Positions 9,262-18,904 of a stretch of DNA of 33,365 nucleotides are shown piece by piece. The notes beneath the pieces were generated by a model that saw only the letters and a program-made list of their open reading frames with translations, did not search any database and was not told the origin of the DNA. Source of the stretch: an uncultured Bacilli bacterium. GTDB lineage: Bacteria; Bacillota_I; Bacilli_A; RFN20; CAG-449. A program made the translations under genes and the position numbers. Every line of letters begins with the position of its first letter. Positions within the stretch are counted from its first letter, which is position 1. Location of the stretch: the NCBI GenBank assembly GCA_947595215.1, contig CANQEO010000010.1:1-33365 (forward strand), written 5' to 3'.

Positions 9262-11414
9262 AAGTAACGTCCACTTCCATTAATGTTTACTATAGCCATT
9301 CCGGCATCGATATTACCTTGAAGTGTTAAAGTATAATCTATATCAAGCCGCAACTCGATATTTTGATACATAACCTTTACCTCGGGAATAATTGGTTGTC
9401 CGGTATAAAAATATTCACCATCAATAGTCATAGTAGCCTCAGTGATATCACGATCAAGAGGCGGATTTTCATTCAGCTTAATAACATAAAAATCACAAGT
9501 CAAAATTTGATAAAATGCTTTATCATTTCCGACATATTCGATTGAATATGGAAATGTCGATTGTCCGCTTTTAAGTTTTTCATCATCGTTTATCCATTTC
9601 CAATCTTTCGGTAAAGGAATTTCGTGCAACCAAATTGTATCATTATAAACCGTAATCGGTGCTTCGACTCGTGCGGGTGGATATTTAGCTTTTGCAATTT
9701 CAAAAGAAGTGGTTCTCGTACCAAAATATGAACCAATCCCATTAATTTGTATTGTTACCATACCGGGTGCATCATTGTTTATAAATGTTACCTTATAATC
9801 TTTTTCTTGCTCAAGCAGTTTATCATCTAAATAAAGATTAATTTCAGGAACTAACTGCTTGCCATTTGCGTAGTATACAAGTCGATTTGCAATTTCCACT
9901 CTCGCATATTTTAAGTCATTACTCGAATCACTTATACGTTCAATAGTATTAGTTATGGCCCTAATTTTGGCTGACCTATTATCCGTTGAACTATCGGCAT
10001 AAGAATCACTATTTTTAAAACTAATCCATTTTCCATTTTGTAAATAATAGGTCATATCATTGATTGAGGCTCTGCTATCAACCGCACAGTTAACCGGAAC
10101 TGAAACATTAGATTTTGTTTTGCACCTGACTACAATCGAAAAATATTCGCCTTGTTCAAGATTTATCGGTTTTTCTAAGTCTATGGTGTGCATTCCACTT
10201 TGTTCTATATGCGTATCCACTTGTGTAACATAAGAATTTTGCTCGGGTATGTTAATTTTGTCATTAACATTGCCAGGATTTGCTATTAAATTTTTATATA
10301 TTTGAACATTAACGTCTAAATCTCCCTGTGGCACGGATATCATAACTGCTTTTAATTGTTCTTGCTTAGTAGGGCTTGAAAGTTTTGCCTCATAAATAGC
10401 CGCTTGAGCCTCACCAGCACTTTTATTTCTATGTATTGTTATATCTCCGTCGTAATGATAAATATTTTGATAGTCCTCTCTCATCGCCATATCGACAGCA
10501 TAAATACTGCCTATTGGCAATTTATATGATATATAGTAACTCCATGTACCATTTATTTCGTCATATCCGGCATAGTTTCCCCAACTATTTTTAATAATCC
10601 ACGCGCCATCACAATCAGGTTTTTGTGGTGAAAATTCCGATCTATCTACATTGTCATCCCAACCGACAATAATAGAAGCATGGTTTGGCTGAGCCGTGCT
10701 ACTATAATATTTATAACTAGATGGACTGCTGTAATTGAATGTAACCGCACCGTATTCCAAAACGGCACGCTTGATTGCGTTTATTTCACTAGGGATTTGT
10801 TGATAACTTTTAACATAATATTTGGACTGTTTAAGTTTGCTTTTAATAATATCCTCAGCAACTGAATAGTGAAAGTTATTTTCTTCCACCAACGTGTAGC
10901 CTTGCGTCATAATTGCTAAAGCATTTACCGCATTATCGCCTTGATTCCATCTTCCATAATAATATGTATCGTTCGTGGTTAAAAGCAGTGGGTCTTGATC
11001 ACCATCACGAGTATGACGAGTATACGCTACTACCGTTTCATCTAAATCAAGTTTATCCTTATCGACACTTGGATCAATACCATCCCGTAAAATGTTTGCT
11101 TCTACCGCGCCAACGGCTGCGAATGCCCAACAAGTTTGTTTTGTATATTGATTTCTTGCGGGCGTTATATATTCAAATTTCCGCCCATCAAAATTAGAAA
11201 GGTTATTTGCCCAATAATCAAGTTGTTCATCTCCTGCATTTTGAAGTTCGGCAAGACTCTGCGGAGGTTCGTCTTTAATAACCTCTACTTTTTGATTTAA
11301 AGCTTTAACAATTGAGATAGATTGTTTATTTCTTTCAAAAGAAAAAACACTAATCCCAATAGAGATAACTGCCACTTGGAATAATGTTGCAATAAATAAA
11401 CTGTTTCTTTTCAT
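7782..11414 (-). CDS. Large secreted/membrane-anchored papain-like (C1 family) cysteine protease, paralogue of 2222-5866
   Basis: Motifs ARNQYTKQTCWAFAAVGAVEAN, NHASIIVGWDD, GAWIIKNSWGNYAG; same Ig-like repeat architecture and C-terminal TM. Start set to Met15 of the ORF (11414). Confidence 0.88.
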   Translation of the reverse strand: MKRNSLFIATLFQVAVISIGISVFSFERNKQSISIVKALNQKVEVIKDEPPQSLAELQNAGDEQLDYWANNLSNFDGRKFEYITPARNQYTKQTCWAFAAVGAVEANILRDGIDPSVDKDKLDLDETVVAYTRHTRDGDQDPLLLTTNDTYYYGRWNQGDNAVNALAIMTQGYTLVEENNFHYSVAEDIIKSKLKQSKYYVKSYQQIPSEINAIKRAVLEYGAVTFNYSSPSSYKYYSSTAQPNHASIIVGWDDNVDRSEFSPQKPDCDGAWIIKNSWGNYAGYDEINGTWSYYISYKLPIGSIYAVDMAMREDYQNIYHYDGDITIHRNKSAGEAQAAIYEAKLSSPTKQEQLKAVMISVPQGDLDVNVQIYKNLIANPGNVNDKINIPEQNSYVTQVDTHIEQSGMHTIDLEKPINLEQGEYFSIVVRCKTKSNVSVPVNCAVDSRASINDMTYYLQNGKWISFKNSDSYADSSTDNRSAKIRAITNTIERISDSSNDLKYARVEIANRLVYYANGKQLVPEINLYLDDKLLEQEKDYKVTFINNDAPGMVTIQINGIGSYFGTRTTSFEIAKAKYPPARVEAPITVYNDTIWLHEIPLPKDWKWINDDEKLKSGQSTFPYSIEYVGNDKAFYQILTCDFYVIKLNENPPLDRDITEATMTIDGEYFYTGQPIIPEVKVMYQNIELRLDIDYTLTLQGNIDAGMAIVNINGSGRYFGEITQTFQIKQADYPFNRPNNIIKVKGNITFLSEISLGSEDWTWKEPNKVLNGEETVAIAIYNGADKANYQNTEMEITIVQERPKDLASIDVELVEPVSFVYDGYEKRPEVIVKDGNKTLEKDIDYEVEYQNNVSAGTASVIVNGINDYSGSKTLTFTIKKAERLNFKVSQENWTFNAAVIPTPMVSGVEETAKITYLYATAEDGTYSDKRPTEAGTYWIKAIIEESSNYKSAEAKTSFTIYKEDYPLLMPPSTITVSRDITTLQSVPLISGWKWEEPDTIIDRETITAYAIYEDQTNYEHYRVAITIKREAPKDISTLEIQLEDTCFVYDGNFKTPRVIVKDGNKILKIGVDYEIKYQNNVSAGEGEVIVIGKNDYQGTREIKFTIMKAEKPNVGTTIYIDEKATRLSDIELPEGFVWENEDLEITSGKMIAKAIYKGEDANNYETIEIYFEIISESFETSDTGNIIWLMLSIFVLGIAIVGIGFVIFKLR

Positions 11415-11427
11415 AACTATCAATATA

Positions 11428-11456
11428 ATTTTATAGAGTCTTGAGGTAATTGTCAA
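11428..11456 (-). promoter_or_regulatory. Promoter of protease gene 2
   Basis: Minus strand TTGACA-N17-TAAAAT, -10 box 13 nt upstream of ATG at 11414; same geometry as protease gene 1. Confidence 0.75.
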
Positions 11457-11611
11457 ATATCCGCTTTATCAGAAAAATTAGCAGTTCTTGGTGTAATTAA
11501 AAAGCAATTTTTATAATTTTATTAGAATTTTTTCATCATTAAAAAATATTATGATTAATAATAAACAACTATTTTAAAAGTAAAAAATTAGAATAGGTAT
11601 AAACAAACTAT

Positions 11612-12478
11612 TTAAATTGCTTTTAAGTTCTTAGTTATTTCTTTGAAAAACTCTTTACTCCACAAATCGAGCTTTGGTTTATCTTTTACAAATGGCAATA
11701 CATCTTCCTTGGCTTGGGCAAAATCAATATGTTCAAATCTTTCATTTAATAAGGTTTTTAAATTATCTATTGTTAAATCATAATCGGCACTAATAAACTT
11801 AGATTGTACTAATTTAGCTTTTAAATTTTTTATGTTCACTTTCGCATCAATAGACAAGAAAAAAAACATAATCATAGAAATCGCGTCCTTTAACTCTTGA
11901 ATACCGATTTCTGCATAAGCAAGCGTGAATTTTCCCCGCAAACAATGACGGAATATCATACAATCTAACTTGATATGGTGAAGGTAGTAATCCGAATTTG
12001 GTTTCATATGTTGCTCCTAGCGGCGGATTGATATCAACTTCAAATTTAATTCTTATAACCTCAGCTTTATTTATAAATTTCGCATCTTCATTATTTTCAT
12101 AAAAAGTCAAGATATGCTCCTTTGTGTTGCCTTTTAGAAATGTTGATTTAATGTTTGATTCAGGGTATTTAACTTTTTTTGCACACTAAAATCAAGTCCT
12201 AGTGACTTTGTTTCATTTTCAATATACGAACAATATTTGGTTAAGTCGAAATTTAAATCTTGTGAGGTTAAAGAAAAATCTAAATCTTCACTAAATCTAT
12301 CTAATCCATAAAATATTCTTAACGTCGTACCTCCATAAAAAGCTGCTTCTTTAAAAAAACCACCGCGAGATAAACCACAAAGAACAATCTCTTGAACGAT
12401 TTCCTTAATGGCATTTTTCTTGTCGCCAACATTATTAATCTAATATTTTGAAAGCATTTGATTTAACACTTGTTCCAT
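11612..12478 (-). pseudogene. abiEii: AbiEii-type nucleotidyltransferase toxin (DUF1814 family), disrupted
   Basis: Conceptual translation MEQVLNQMLSKY*INNVGDKKNAIKEIVQEIVLCGLSRGGFFKEAAFYGGTTLRIFYGLDRFSEDLDFSL...(frameshift)...SPYQVRLYDIPSLFAGKIHACLCRNRYSRVKGRDFYDYVFFL(frameshift)SIDAKVNIKNL... One in-frame TAG and two homopolymer frameshifts (T7 at 12174-12180, A8 at 11859-11866). Confidence 0.85.
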
Positions 12479-12479
12479 T

Positions 12480-13067
12480 TTATTTTTCTCCTTTAATTAA
12501 TCTTTCAAACAATTTTAAATTTGTCGATCGATATAGTGGCGCTAGATGTAATAAATCTTGCTTATTCAATTCATTAAATTTATCTTCATCAATTCTCAAA
12601 TCTTCATATAACAACTTTATTAAATCTTGTAGAGTTTTCATAGGCGAAATAGTATATAATTTATCACAAATTGCCTTTTCTGCAGTTGCAATTTGATAGG
12701 AATATGAGCCAGTATTAATTGCCATAACACCCAAGCTATAAACAGCTTTAGGAACATCACGATATACAAAGGTTCCAAATTTATTTTCATATTTTTTAAT
12801 TTTCTTTTTATTGTAAGTGGCACATGTAATCGTATTATATATATTTTCAGGAATTAATGCATAATACTGCAATGCATAATCAAAAGAAATATAGGATGGT
12901 CCATAAATGAATTGAGCCAAATATGGCGCAAAAGCATTAGGATCGGTTTCATATATTCCTTTTACTAAAGGAAATAGTTTTCCATTTTTAACATCCCTTG
13001 CAATTCGTCCTTTTGGATCGGCAAGGTGATTATATAATTCTTTTAATTGCTGACTAGTAAGAATCAT
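12480..13067 (-). CDS. abiEi: AbiEi-like antitoxin / transcriptional regulator of a type IV TA system
   Basis: MILTSQQLKELYNHLADPKGRIARDVKNGKLFPLVKGIYETDPNAFAPYLAQFIYGPSYISFDYALQYYALIPE... resembles the AbiEi family; its stop is 1 nt from the ATG of the AbiEii remnant. Start at Met12 with a GGAGAAAAAAACT SD. Confidence 0.8.
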   Translation of the reverse strand: MILTSQQLKELYNHLADPKGRIARDVKNGKLFPLVKGIYETDPNAFAPYLAQFIYGPSYISFDYALQYYALIPENIYNTITCATYNKKKIKKYENKFGTFVYRDVPKAVYSLGVMAINTGSYSYQIATAEKAICDKLYTISPMKTLQDLIKLLYEDLRIDEDKFNELNKQDLLHLAPLYRSTNLKLFERLIKGEK

Positions 13068-13282
13068 AGTTTTTTTCTCCACATAATTGTATTTTATCAC
13101 ATTATTTTCTCCAAATAGTAGTGTTTTTTACAACTTTGTGATGCAAATCTTAGAATTTTTTATTGATTATTATTTTGTTTCAATTTTTTTGATAAAATTA
13201 AATATCGTTTTCAAATATATAATTTTTTACTCTGGATCTTTTGTTTTATATCTTCCATTATAACTTCCATTATTTTTCTCTC

Positions 13283-13311
13283 TTGTCAAAACCATTTATA
13301 ATTGATATACT
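13283..13311 (+). promoter_or_regulatory. Promoter of ssrA
   Basis: TTGTCA-N17-TATACT, about 37 nt upstream of the mature tmRNA 5' end. Confidence 0.65.
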
Positions 13312-13348
13312 TAATGTCGCTTCAAAAGAAGCATATAATATCTTTGTC

Positions 13349-13719
13349 GGGGGTGTCTTGGTTTCGACGGGGATATGCAGAGTGCAAAGTGCAGTCGGGT
13401 GGTTGCGTTAAAAACCACAAGCCTATAAACGGCAACAGATCACAATCATTTGCTTTTGCTGCTTAATTAAGCCTCAAAGAGTCCCGCTATAGGGAAGCAA
13501 GCCGTCATCTTTTGTTGGGTCTCTAAGCAAAGGAATGGCGTAATAAAAGAGAATAAGAGTAGATGATACCTATAAGTCTACTACGAAAATCTCATAGGTT
13601 AGTTTAGGTTAGATTCGTTTGTTGGTCTTAGCCTAAATGAAATTTACCAGCAAACTAAGCTGTAGTACTTTGCATGTGGCTATTTTCGGACGCGGGTTCA
13701 ATTCCCGTCACCTCCACCA
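13349..13719 (+). ncRNA. ssrA: tmRNA (transfer-messenger RNA)
   Basis: 5' GGGGGTGTCTTGGTTTCGACGGGG and 3' GGACGCGGGTTCAATTCCCGTCACCTCCACCA; acceptor stem GGGGGTG/CACCTCC; internal tag reading frame ends TTT GCT TTT GCT GCT TAA (FAFAA*). Confidence 0.97.
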
Positions 13720-13731
13720 TGCATGAGAATC

Positions 13732-13767
13732 TCGTTCTATTATCAAAAATAATAGAACGATTTTTTT
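13732..13767 (+). terminator. ssrA Rho-independent terminator
   Basis: TCGTTCTATTA-(7 nt)-TAATAGAACGA followed by T7. Confidence 0.92.
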
Positions 13768-14004
13768 CTTTTTATAACACTTTCGTGCCAGTTAGTTAAC
13801 TTTGTAGACCATAGAATTTTTTGAAAATTTAACCGATGGAAACATCAAATTATTGAATAATTAACTATTATAAACCTCAGTTTTTCTGAGGAAGTTTTTG
13901 TAGTAAAGTGCTATAATATAAATTTTTTTATATTTTTTGCAAAATTCGATTAGAAAAGACATTGCCAAAAAAGTTAAAATAATAGTGTAATTAAGGAGGT
14001 TTTT

Positions 14005-14508
14005 ATGTTTAAGATTTTAGATGTTGTAGCCACCAAAAACTCTGGTATTTGTAGAATTATTAAAGAAGAAACCTTCGATTTTGGTACTGGTCCCAAAAAA
14101 TACTTTACCTTGGAACCACTTTATAAAGAAAGAAGACAAAACTCTCTTGTAGTAAGAATTCCTCAAGATAATGCCTATGAATTGATGCGTCCAGTATTAA
14201 CTGAAGAGCAAGTAAAACAATTTATTCCAACTTTTCCATCGATTAAGCCATTAATGATTTTTGATGCTAGATTAAGAAAACAAAATTTCTATGAATTATA
14301 TCAAAGCGGCGATCTTAAAGATCAAGTTTGCATTATAAAATCACTCTATCTAATATCAGAAGAGTTAAAAAATGAAAAAAAGCATCTTTCCTTTCAAGAA
14401 AAAGAATACTTTACTTCATTAGTAAACAATATTAATGATGAATTTGCTTATGCGCTTAAAATATCACCAGAACAAGTTGATAATTATATTAAAGAACAAT
14501 TAGATTAA
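14005..14508 (+). CDS. CarD/CdnL-like RNA-polymerase-binding transcriptional regulator
   Basis: MFKILDVVATKNSGICRIIKEETFDFGTGPKKYFTLEPLYKERRQNSLVVRIPQDN; AAGGAGG SD. Confidence 0.75.
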   Translation: MFKILDVVATKNSGICRIIKEETFDFGTGPKKYFTLEPLYKERRQNSLVVRIPQDNAYELMRPVLTEEQVKQFIPTFPSIKPLMIFDARLRKQNFYELYQSGDLKDQVCIIKSLYLISEELKNEKKHLSFQEKEYFTSLVNNINDEFAYALKISPEQVDNYIKEQLD

Positions 14509-14513
14509 TTCTC

Positions 14514-16490
14514 CTATTCCCCTTTTAATTCAAATAAAATATCACGCAATGTAGCAGCCTTTTCAAAGTCGAGATTACGCGCCGCTTCACGCATTTCTTT
14601 TTCAACTTGACGAATAGTCTTTTCACGTTCCGACTTTGTCATCTTTGCATTTTTGAACTTACTTGGTTTATCAAGCATATTATCTACCACATGAAGTGGC
14701 GCTCTAATTTCTTTAATAATGGTTTTTGGAGTTATATTATTTTCAATATTATAAGCTTCTTGAATGGCACGACGGCGATTGGTCTCGTTAATTGCACCTC
14801 TCATAGAGTCCGTAATGTTTTTAGCATACATAATAACACGACCATTTTCATTTCTTGCCGCACGGCCTATAATTTGAATTAACGATCTTTCAGACCGTAA
14901 GAATCCTTCTTTATCCGCATCTAAAATGGCAATCAAACTAACCTCGGGAATATCTAAACCTTCTCTTAAAAGGTTAATACCAACTAATACATCGTATTTT
15001 CCTTTACGAAGTTGATAAATGATTTCTGTTCTTTCAAGAGTTTTAGTTTCATTATGTAGATACGCTACTTTATATCCTGATTGCTTTAAATATGCCGTTA
15101 GGTTCTCGGCATCTCTAATCGTTAAAGTAACTACCATTACTCTTTCATTTTTTTCAATGATTTTATCGATTTCGCCAACTAGATCATAAACCGGATTATC
15201 GACATCCTTAACTTCAACAATCGGATCTAATAAACCGGTAGGGCGAATAATTTGTTGCACTACTTCTCCACCCGTTTTTTCTAATTCATAATCTCCAGGC
15301 GTTGCAGAAGTACATATAACTTGAGTTATTTTATTTTCAAATTCATTAAAATTTAAAGGACGATTATCTAATGCTGATGGTAAGCGAAAACCATACTCAA
15401 CTAGAGTTTCTTTACGAGAACGATCTCCATTATACATACCACGTACCTGAGAGAAAGTTACGTGTGATTCGTCTACTATTAAAAGAAAATCTTTAGGAAG
15501 ATAATCAAATAAAGTATATGGAGTATCTCCGGCTTTTCTTTGATCAATATGACGCGCATAGTTTTCAATGCCTGGGCAAATACCAAATTCAAGAAGTGAT
15601 TCCATATCACGTCTTGTTCTTTGATCCAAACGCTCTTCTTCCAAAAATTTTCCTTCTTGGTGAAAATAACCAAGACGTTCTACTAATTCTTCCCGAATTG
15701 TTTCTACGGCTTTATTTATTCTATCTTGCGTAGAAGCGTGCTCGTGAGCCGGGAAAATCGGATATTCTTTATATGTATGTTTCACTTCGCCGGTTAATGG
15801 TTCTACTTCTAATATTTCTTCAATTCTATCCTCTTCATCAAGTAAAATTTTAATTGTCGATTCTGAAGTAGATGGCGGTGCAATCTCAATTACATCACCA
15901 TTAACTCTAAAGTTTCCCGGAGCTAAATCCATGTTGTTTCTAATATATTGAGCATTTACCAAACGATTGATTAATTCTTTACGATCAATTTCTTCACCCT
16001 TATGTAAAAAGAAAACTAAAGAACGATATTCGGCAGGATCGGTTAAGCCATAGATTGAAGCCACCGAAGCGACAATAATAGTATCACGTCGTTCAAGAAT
16101 CGAATTAATGGCAGAGCTTCTCATAATTTCGATTTCTTCATTCATTACAGCATTCTTATCGATATAAGTGTCGCTTGCAGGAAGATAGGCCTCTGGCTGA
16201 TAAAAATCAAAGTTAGAAACAAAATATTCTACCCGATTATCAGGAAAAAGCTCTTTAAATTCAGAATAAAGTTGCCCCGCTAAAGTTTTATTGTGGACTA
16301 ATACTAACGTAGGGCGATTAACCTTTTCAATTACTTGAGATACAGTAAAAGTCTTACCGGTACCTGTAGCACCGAGAAGCACTTGAAATTTTTTACCTTC
16401 ATTCAATCCTTCCACTAATTCTTTAATCGCAGTTGGTTGATCACCGGTAGGTTGATAGTTAGAAACGATTTTAAACTTCCGTTCTTCCAT
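14514..16490 (-). CDS. uvrB: Excinuclease ABC subunit B
   Basis: [66 protein letters not shown]-terminal UVR motif. Confidence 0.98.
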   Translation of the reverse strand: MEERKFKIVSNYQPTGDQPTAIKELVEGLNEGKKFQVLLGATGTGKTFTVSQVIEKVNRPTLVLVHNKTLAGQLYSEFKELFPDNRVEYFVSNFDFYQPEAYLPASDTYIDKNAVMNEEIEIMRSSAINSILERRDTIIVASVASIYGLTDPAEYRSLVFFLHKGEEIDRKELINRLVNAQYIRNNMDLAPGNFRVNGDVIEIAPPSTSESTIKILLDEEDRIEEILEVEPLTGEVKHTYKEYPIFPAHEHASTQDRINKAVETIREELVERLGYFHQEGKFLEEERLDQRTRRDMESLLEFGICPGIENYARHIDQRKAGDTPYTLFDYLPKDFLLIVDESHVTFSQVRGMYNGDRSRKETLVEYGFRLPSALDNRPLNFNEFENKITQVICTSATPGDYELEKTGGEVVQQIIRPTGLLDPIVEVKDVDNPVYDLVGEIDKIIEKNERVMVVTLTIRDAENLTAYLKQSGYKVAYLHNETKTLERTEIIYQLRKGKYDVLVGINLLREGLDIPEVSLIAILDADKEGFLRSERSLIQIIGRAARNENGRVIMYAKNITDSMRGAINETNRRRAIQEAYNIENNITPKTIIKEIRAPLHVVDNMLDKPSKFKNAKMTKSEREKTIRQVEKEMREAARNLDFEKAATLRDILFELKGE

Positions 16491-16491
16491 T

Positions 16492-17970
16492 TTAAACTCC
16501 TTTAGCGGTATTTAATATCTCCATAGAGATGTCTTGGTAGACATCGTAAACTTTCATTTGCAAATAATTGGCGGTTACCCTATCAAAAGTATCATTCCCT
16601 CCTAAATCATACTTATCCTTAAAACTTCGTATAGCTTCGTTAAACGAATTATATTTTTCATTCATCACAAGATTGATTTGTTTTAACACTAAATTCTTTA
16701 ATTCCAGTTCCAATTCATCATTATTTTCGACACCCTCAACATATCCGCGATAAATCAATTTATCTTCTTTTTTATAACCAACTTCAATGTCCGGTTGAAT
16801 ACCTACCATGTGAATAGATTCACTTATCGGCGGTAAAACTTCTGCGAAAGTATATCTTAATACACTTCCATCATCATAGTACTTTAAACCTTGAGCGATT
16901 CCTTTTCCATAACTTACTTGACCGACAATTGTAGCATCTAGCAAATCTTTTGCAGCCATCGCAAAACTTTCTGCCGCTGAAGCAGAATTCTCGTTTACGA
17001 TAACTGTGTATTTATTTGCACTATATTTTTTAATAGCGCTCCAATCTTTAGTTGTAACATTTTGGATACTACCATCACGATAACGATAACGCATAACCGT
17101 GGTATTTTGTTCGACAAAATAAGCCATGCAGTTAACAAAATTACTGACATAACCACCACCATTTTCACGAACATCAAAAATTAAATGATCTATCTTACTA
17201 TATTTATTAATAATCGTATTTAAAGCACCATTTAATTCATCAACTGGTGAAATTTCTCCATATCCTGATCCTAAGAATGAATGAATCTTTATGTATGCTT
17301 CAACTTTTCCATCTTCTGTTAATTCGCTAGAGAAAGTTACGTTGTTGCTTTGAAAAGTCGTAACAGTTAAATAAGTTTCATATTCTTTTAAAATGCCTTC
17401 TTCATTACGATAAAAATATATTTTCAATTCTGTTCCATCTTCATAAGTAAAGATTTTTGTATTCCATTCAGTATAAGAGACTTCATTTAAAATTCGAGTA
17501 TCAACAATATCTCTATTATTATCGATAAAGGCGATTTTATAAATGATATCATTTTCTTTTAAACCGGCTTTTGCAGCTGGTGAATTTTCCATAACTTGAG
17601 TAATTAAACAATTTCCGTTATAAGGTGTTCTTGTAATTCCTAAACCATACCCATTGGTGCCAAGATTTTGTTCTCCGGAATTTAAGGTATAAAAAGTATA
17701 CGGATCATTTAAAACACTTAACATCCCATTGATTGCACCATTTATAAGATCTTCTTTATCGACAGTATATAAAGAATCTTCATATATCAATTCGTACATT
17801 TCAAGAAACTTTTTAAGATTTTCATCAATATCAGTAGACTTTTTTCCAATTACGGTACCAACGAGAATACCAACACCTAAAGAAAAAATAGTCGCCATAG
17901 TACCAAGAAAAATACTGACACGTTTTACTTCTTTAACTTTCTCAACTTTGATCAGATTATCTTCTTCCAT
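16492..17970 (-). CDS. S41 family (CtpA-like) C-terminal processing peptidase with PDZ domain
   Basis: N-terminal [40 protein letters not shown], catalytic Ser in [19 protein letters not shown] and Lys in [11 protein letters not shown]. Start set to Met4 with an AAGGTGATC SD. Confidence 0.92.
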   Translation of the reverse strand: MEEDNLIKVEKVKEVKRVSIFLGTMATIFSLGVGILVGTVIGKKSTDIDENLKKFLEMYELIYEDSLYTVDKEDLINGAINGMLSVLNDPYTFYTLNSGEQNLGTNGYGLGITRTPYNGNCLITQVMENSPAAKAGLKENDIIYKIAFIDNNRDIVDTRILNEVSYTEWNTKIFTYEDGTELKIYFYRNEEGILKEYETYLTVTTFQSNNVTFSSELTEDGKVEAYIKIHSFLGSGYGEISPVDELNGALNTIINKYSKIDHLIFDVRENGGGYVSNFVNCMAYFVEQNTTVMRYRYRDGSIQNVTTKDWSAIKKYSANKYTVIVNENSASAAESFAMAAKDLLDATIVGQVSYGKGIAQGLKYYDDGSVLRYTFAEVLPPISESIHMVGIQPDIEVGYKKEDKLIYRGYVEGVENNDELELELKNLVLKQINLVMNEKYNSFNEAIRSFKDKYDLGGNDTFDRVTANYLQMKVYDVYQDISMEILNTAKGV

Positions 17971-18904
17971 CTTGATCACCTTCTTTTAATAATTTTTTCT
18001 CTAAACGTAATTTCTTTCGTTTTATATATGGGTTGAATCCTTCACCTTTTACTTCGTAAGCTTTGCTGACAGTCATAAACGCTTTATTATCTATAGTAGA
18101 AATTGCTTCTTGTAATATTATATATTCGTTAGCGGAAAATGACACTTGAATCATTTTCTTTTCTTCGCCGGAATATCCCCCGACAGAGTCAATTAAAGTA
18201 GTACCTCTTTCAATCTTACTAATTATAAAATCATTAATTTCTTTCCATTTTGACGAAATAATGTAAGCAATATAAAAGTTACCACCGATAAATATTTTAT
18301 CGACGAATATCGCTGATAAAACGGCACCGATAATACCTATCATCATAAGCGAAAGATCATTATAGGTAAAAAAACCCAACATAATAGTTAGAGCATCGAC
18401 AATAAAGGTAACTTTTGAACATTTAAAGTTAAAATATTTTTGCATCACTAACGCGATAATATCTACACCACCCGTAGATCCCCCGCCTAAAAAGCTAATT
18501 GCAATACCAATACCTGATAAACTACCGCCAAATATAGCCGCTAGAATTGGTGTAAGAGGAGCATCGGGATTGATATTTAATAAAGGAATGCTTTCGCGCA
18601 CATTTAAAAATAAGGCCAAAGCAAGCGGATAAACAATCGTAGCGATAATTGTTTGTATCGCAAACTTTTTCCCCAAAAAAATCCATCCCAACAAAAAGAA
18701 AGACCACGTTAAAACAATTACAGTAATATTAATATCTAATCCAAAAAATTCATTTAGAATCATGCCGATACTTGCGACACCACCTACAATAATGTCATAT
18801 GGAACTAAAAAGAAAGCAACTCCTAATGACAAAATTATATTTCCAAAAATTACTAAAAAAACGTGATACACTTGTTTAGCAACTTCTTTTTTAGTCAGTT
18901 TCAT
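17957..18904 (-). CDS. YitT family membrane protein (YitT_membrane/DUF2179)
   Basis: [59 protein letters not shown]-terminal DUF2179-like region. Confidence 0.9.
   Translation of the reverse strand: MKLTKKEVAKQVYHVFLVIFGNIILSLGVAFFLVPYDIIVGGVASIGMILNEFFGLDINITVIVLTWSFFLLGWIFLGKKFAIQTIIATIVYPLALALFLNVRESIPLLNINPDAPLTPILAAIFGGSLSGIGIAISFLGGGSTGGVDIIALVMQKYFNFKCSKVTFIVDALTIMLGFFTYNDLSLMMIGIIGAVLSAIFVDKIFIGGNFYIAYIISSKWKEINDFIISKIERGTTLIDSVGGYSGEEKKMIQVSFSANEYIILQEAISTIDNKAFMTVSKAYEVKGEGFNPYIKRKKLRLEKKLLKEGDQDGRR

Noticed and set aside
9363-11197. Plus-strand ORFs 9363..9545, 10680..10865, 10913..11197
   Set aside because: Antisense shadows of protease 2.
12448-12696. ORF 12448..12696 (+)
   Set aside because: Antisense to abiEi; no recognisable family.
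13255-13280. Short CTTCCATTAT repeats upstream of ssrA, as a possible CRISPR or regulatory array
   Set aside because: Only two short near-copies in AT-rich sequence; no spacer-repeat structure.
13875-13900. CCTCAG-TTTTT-CTGAGG hairpin with following T-rich stretch as a terminator
   Set aside because: Short stem, no obvious upstream transcript after the strong ssrA terminator; not supportable.
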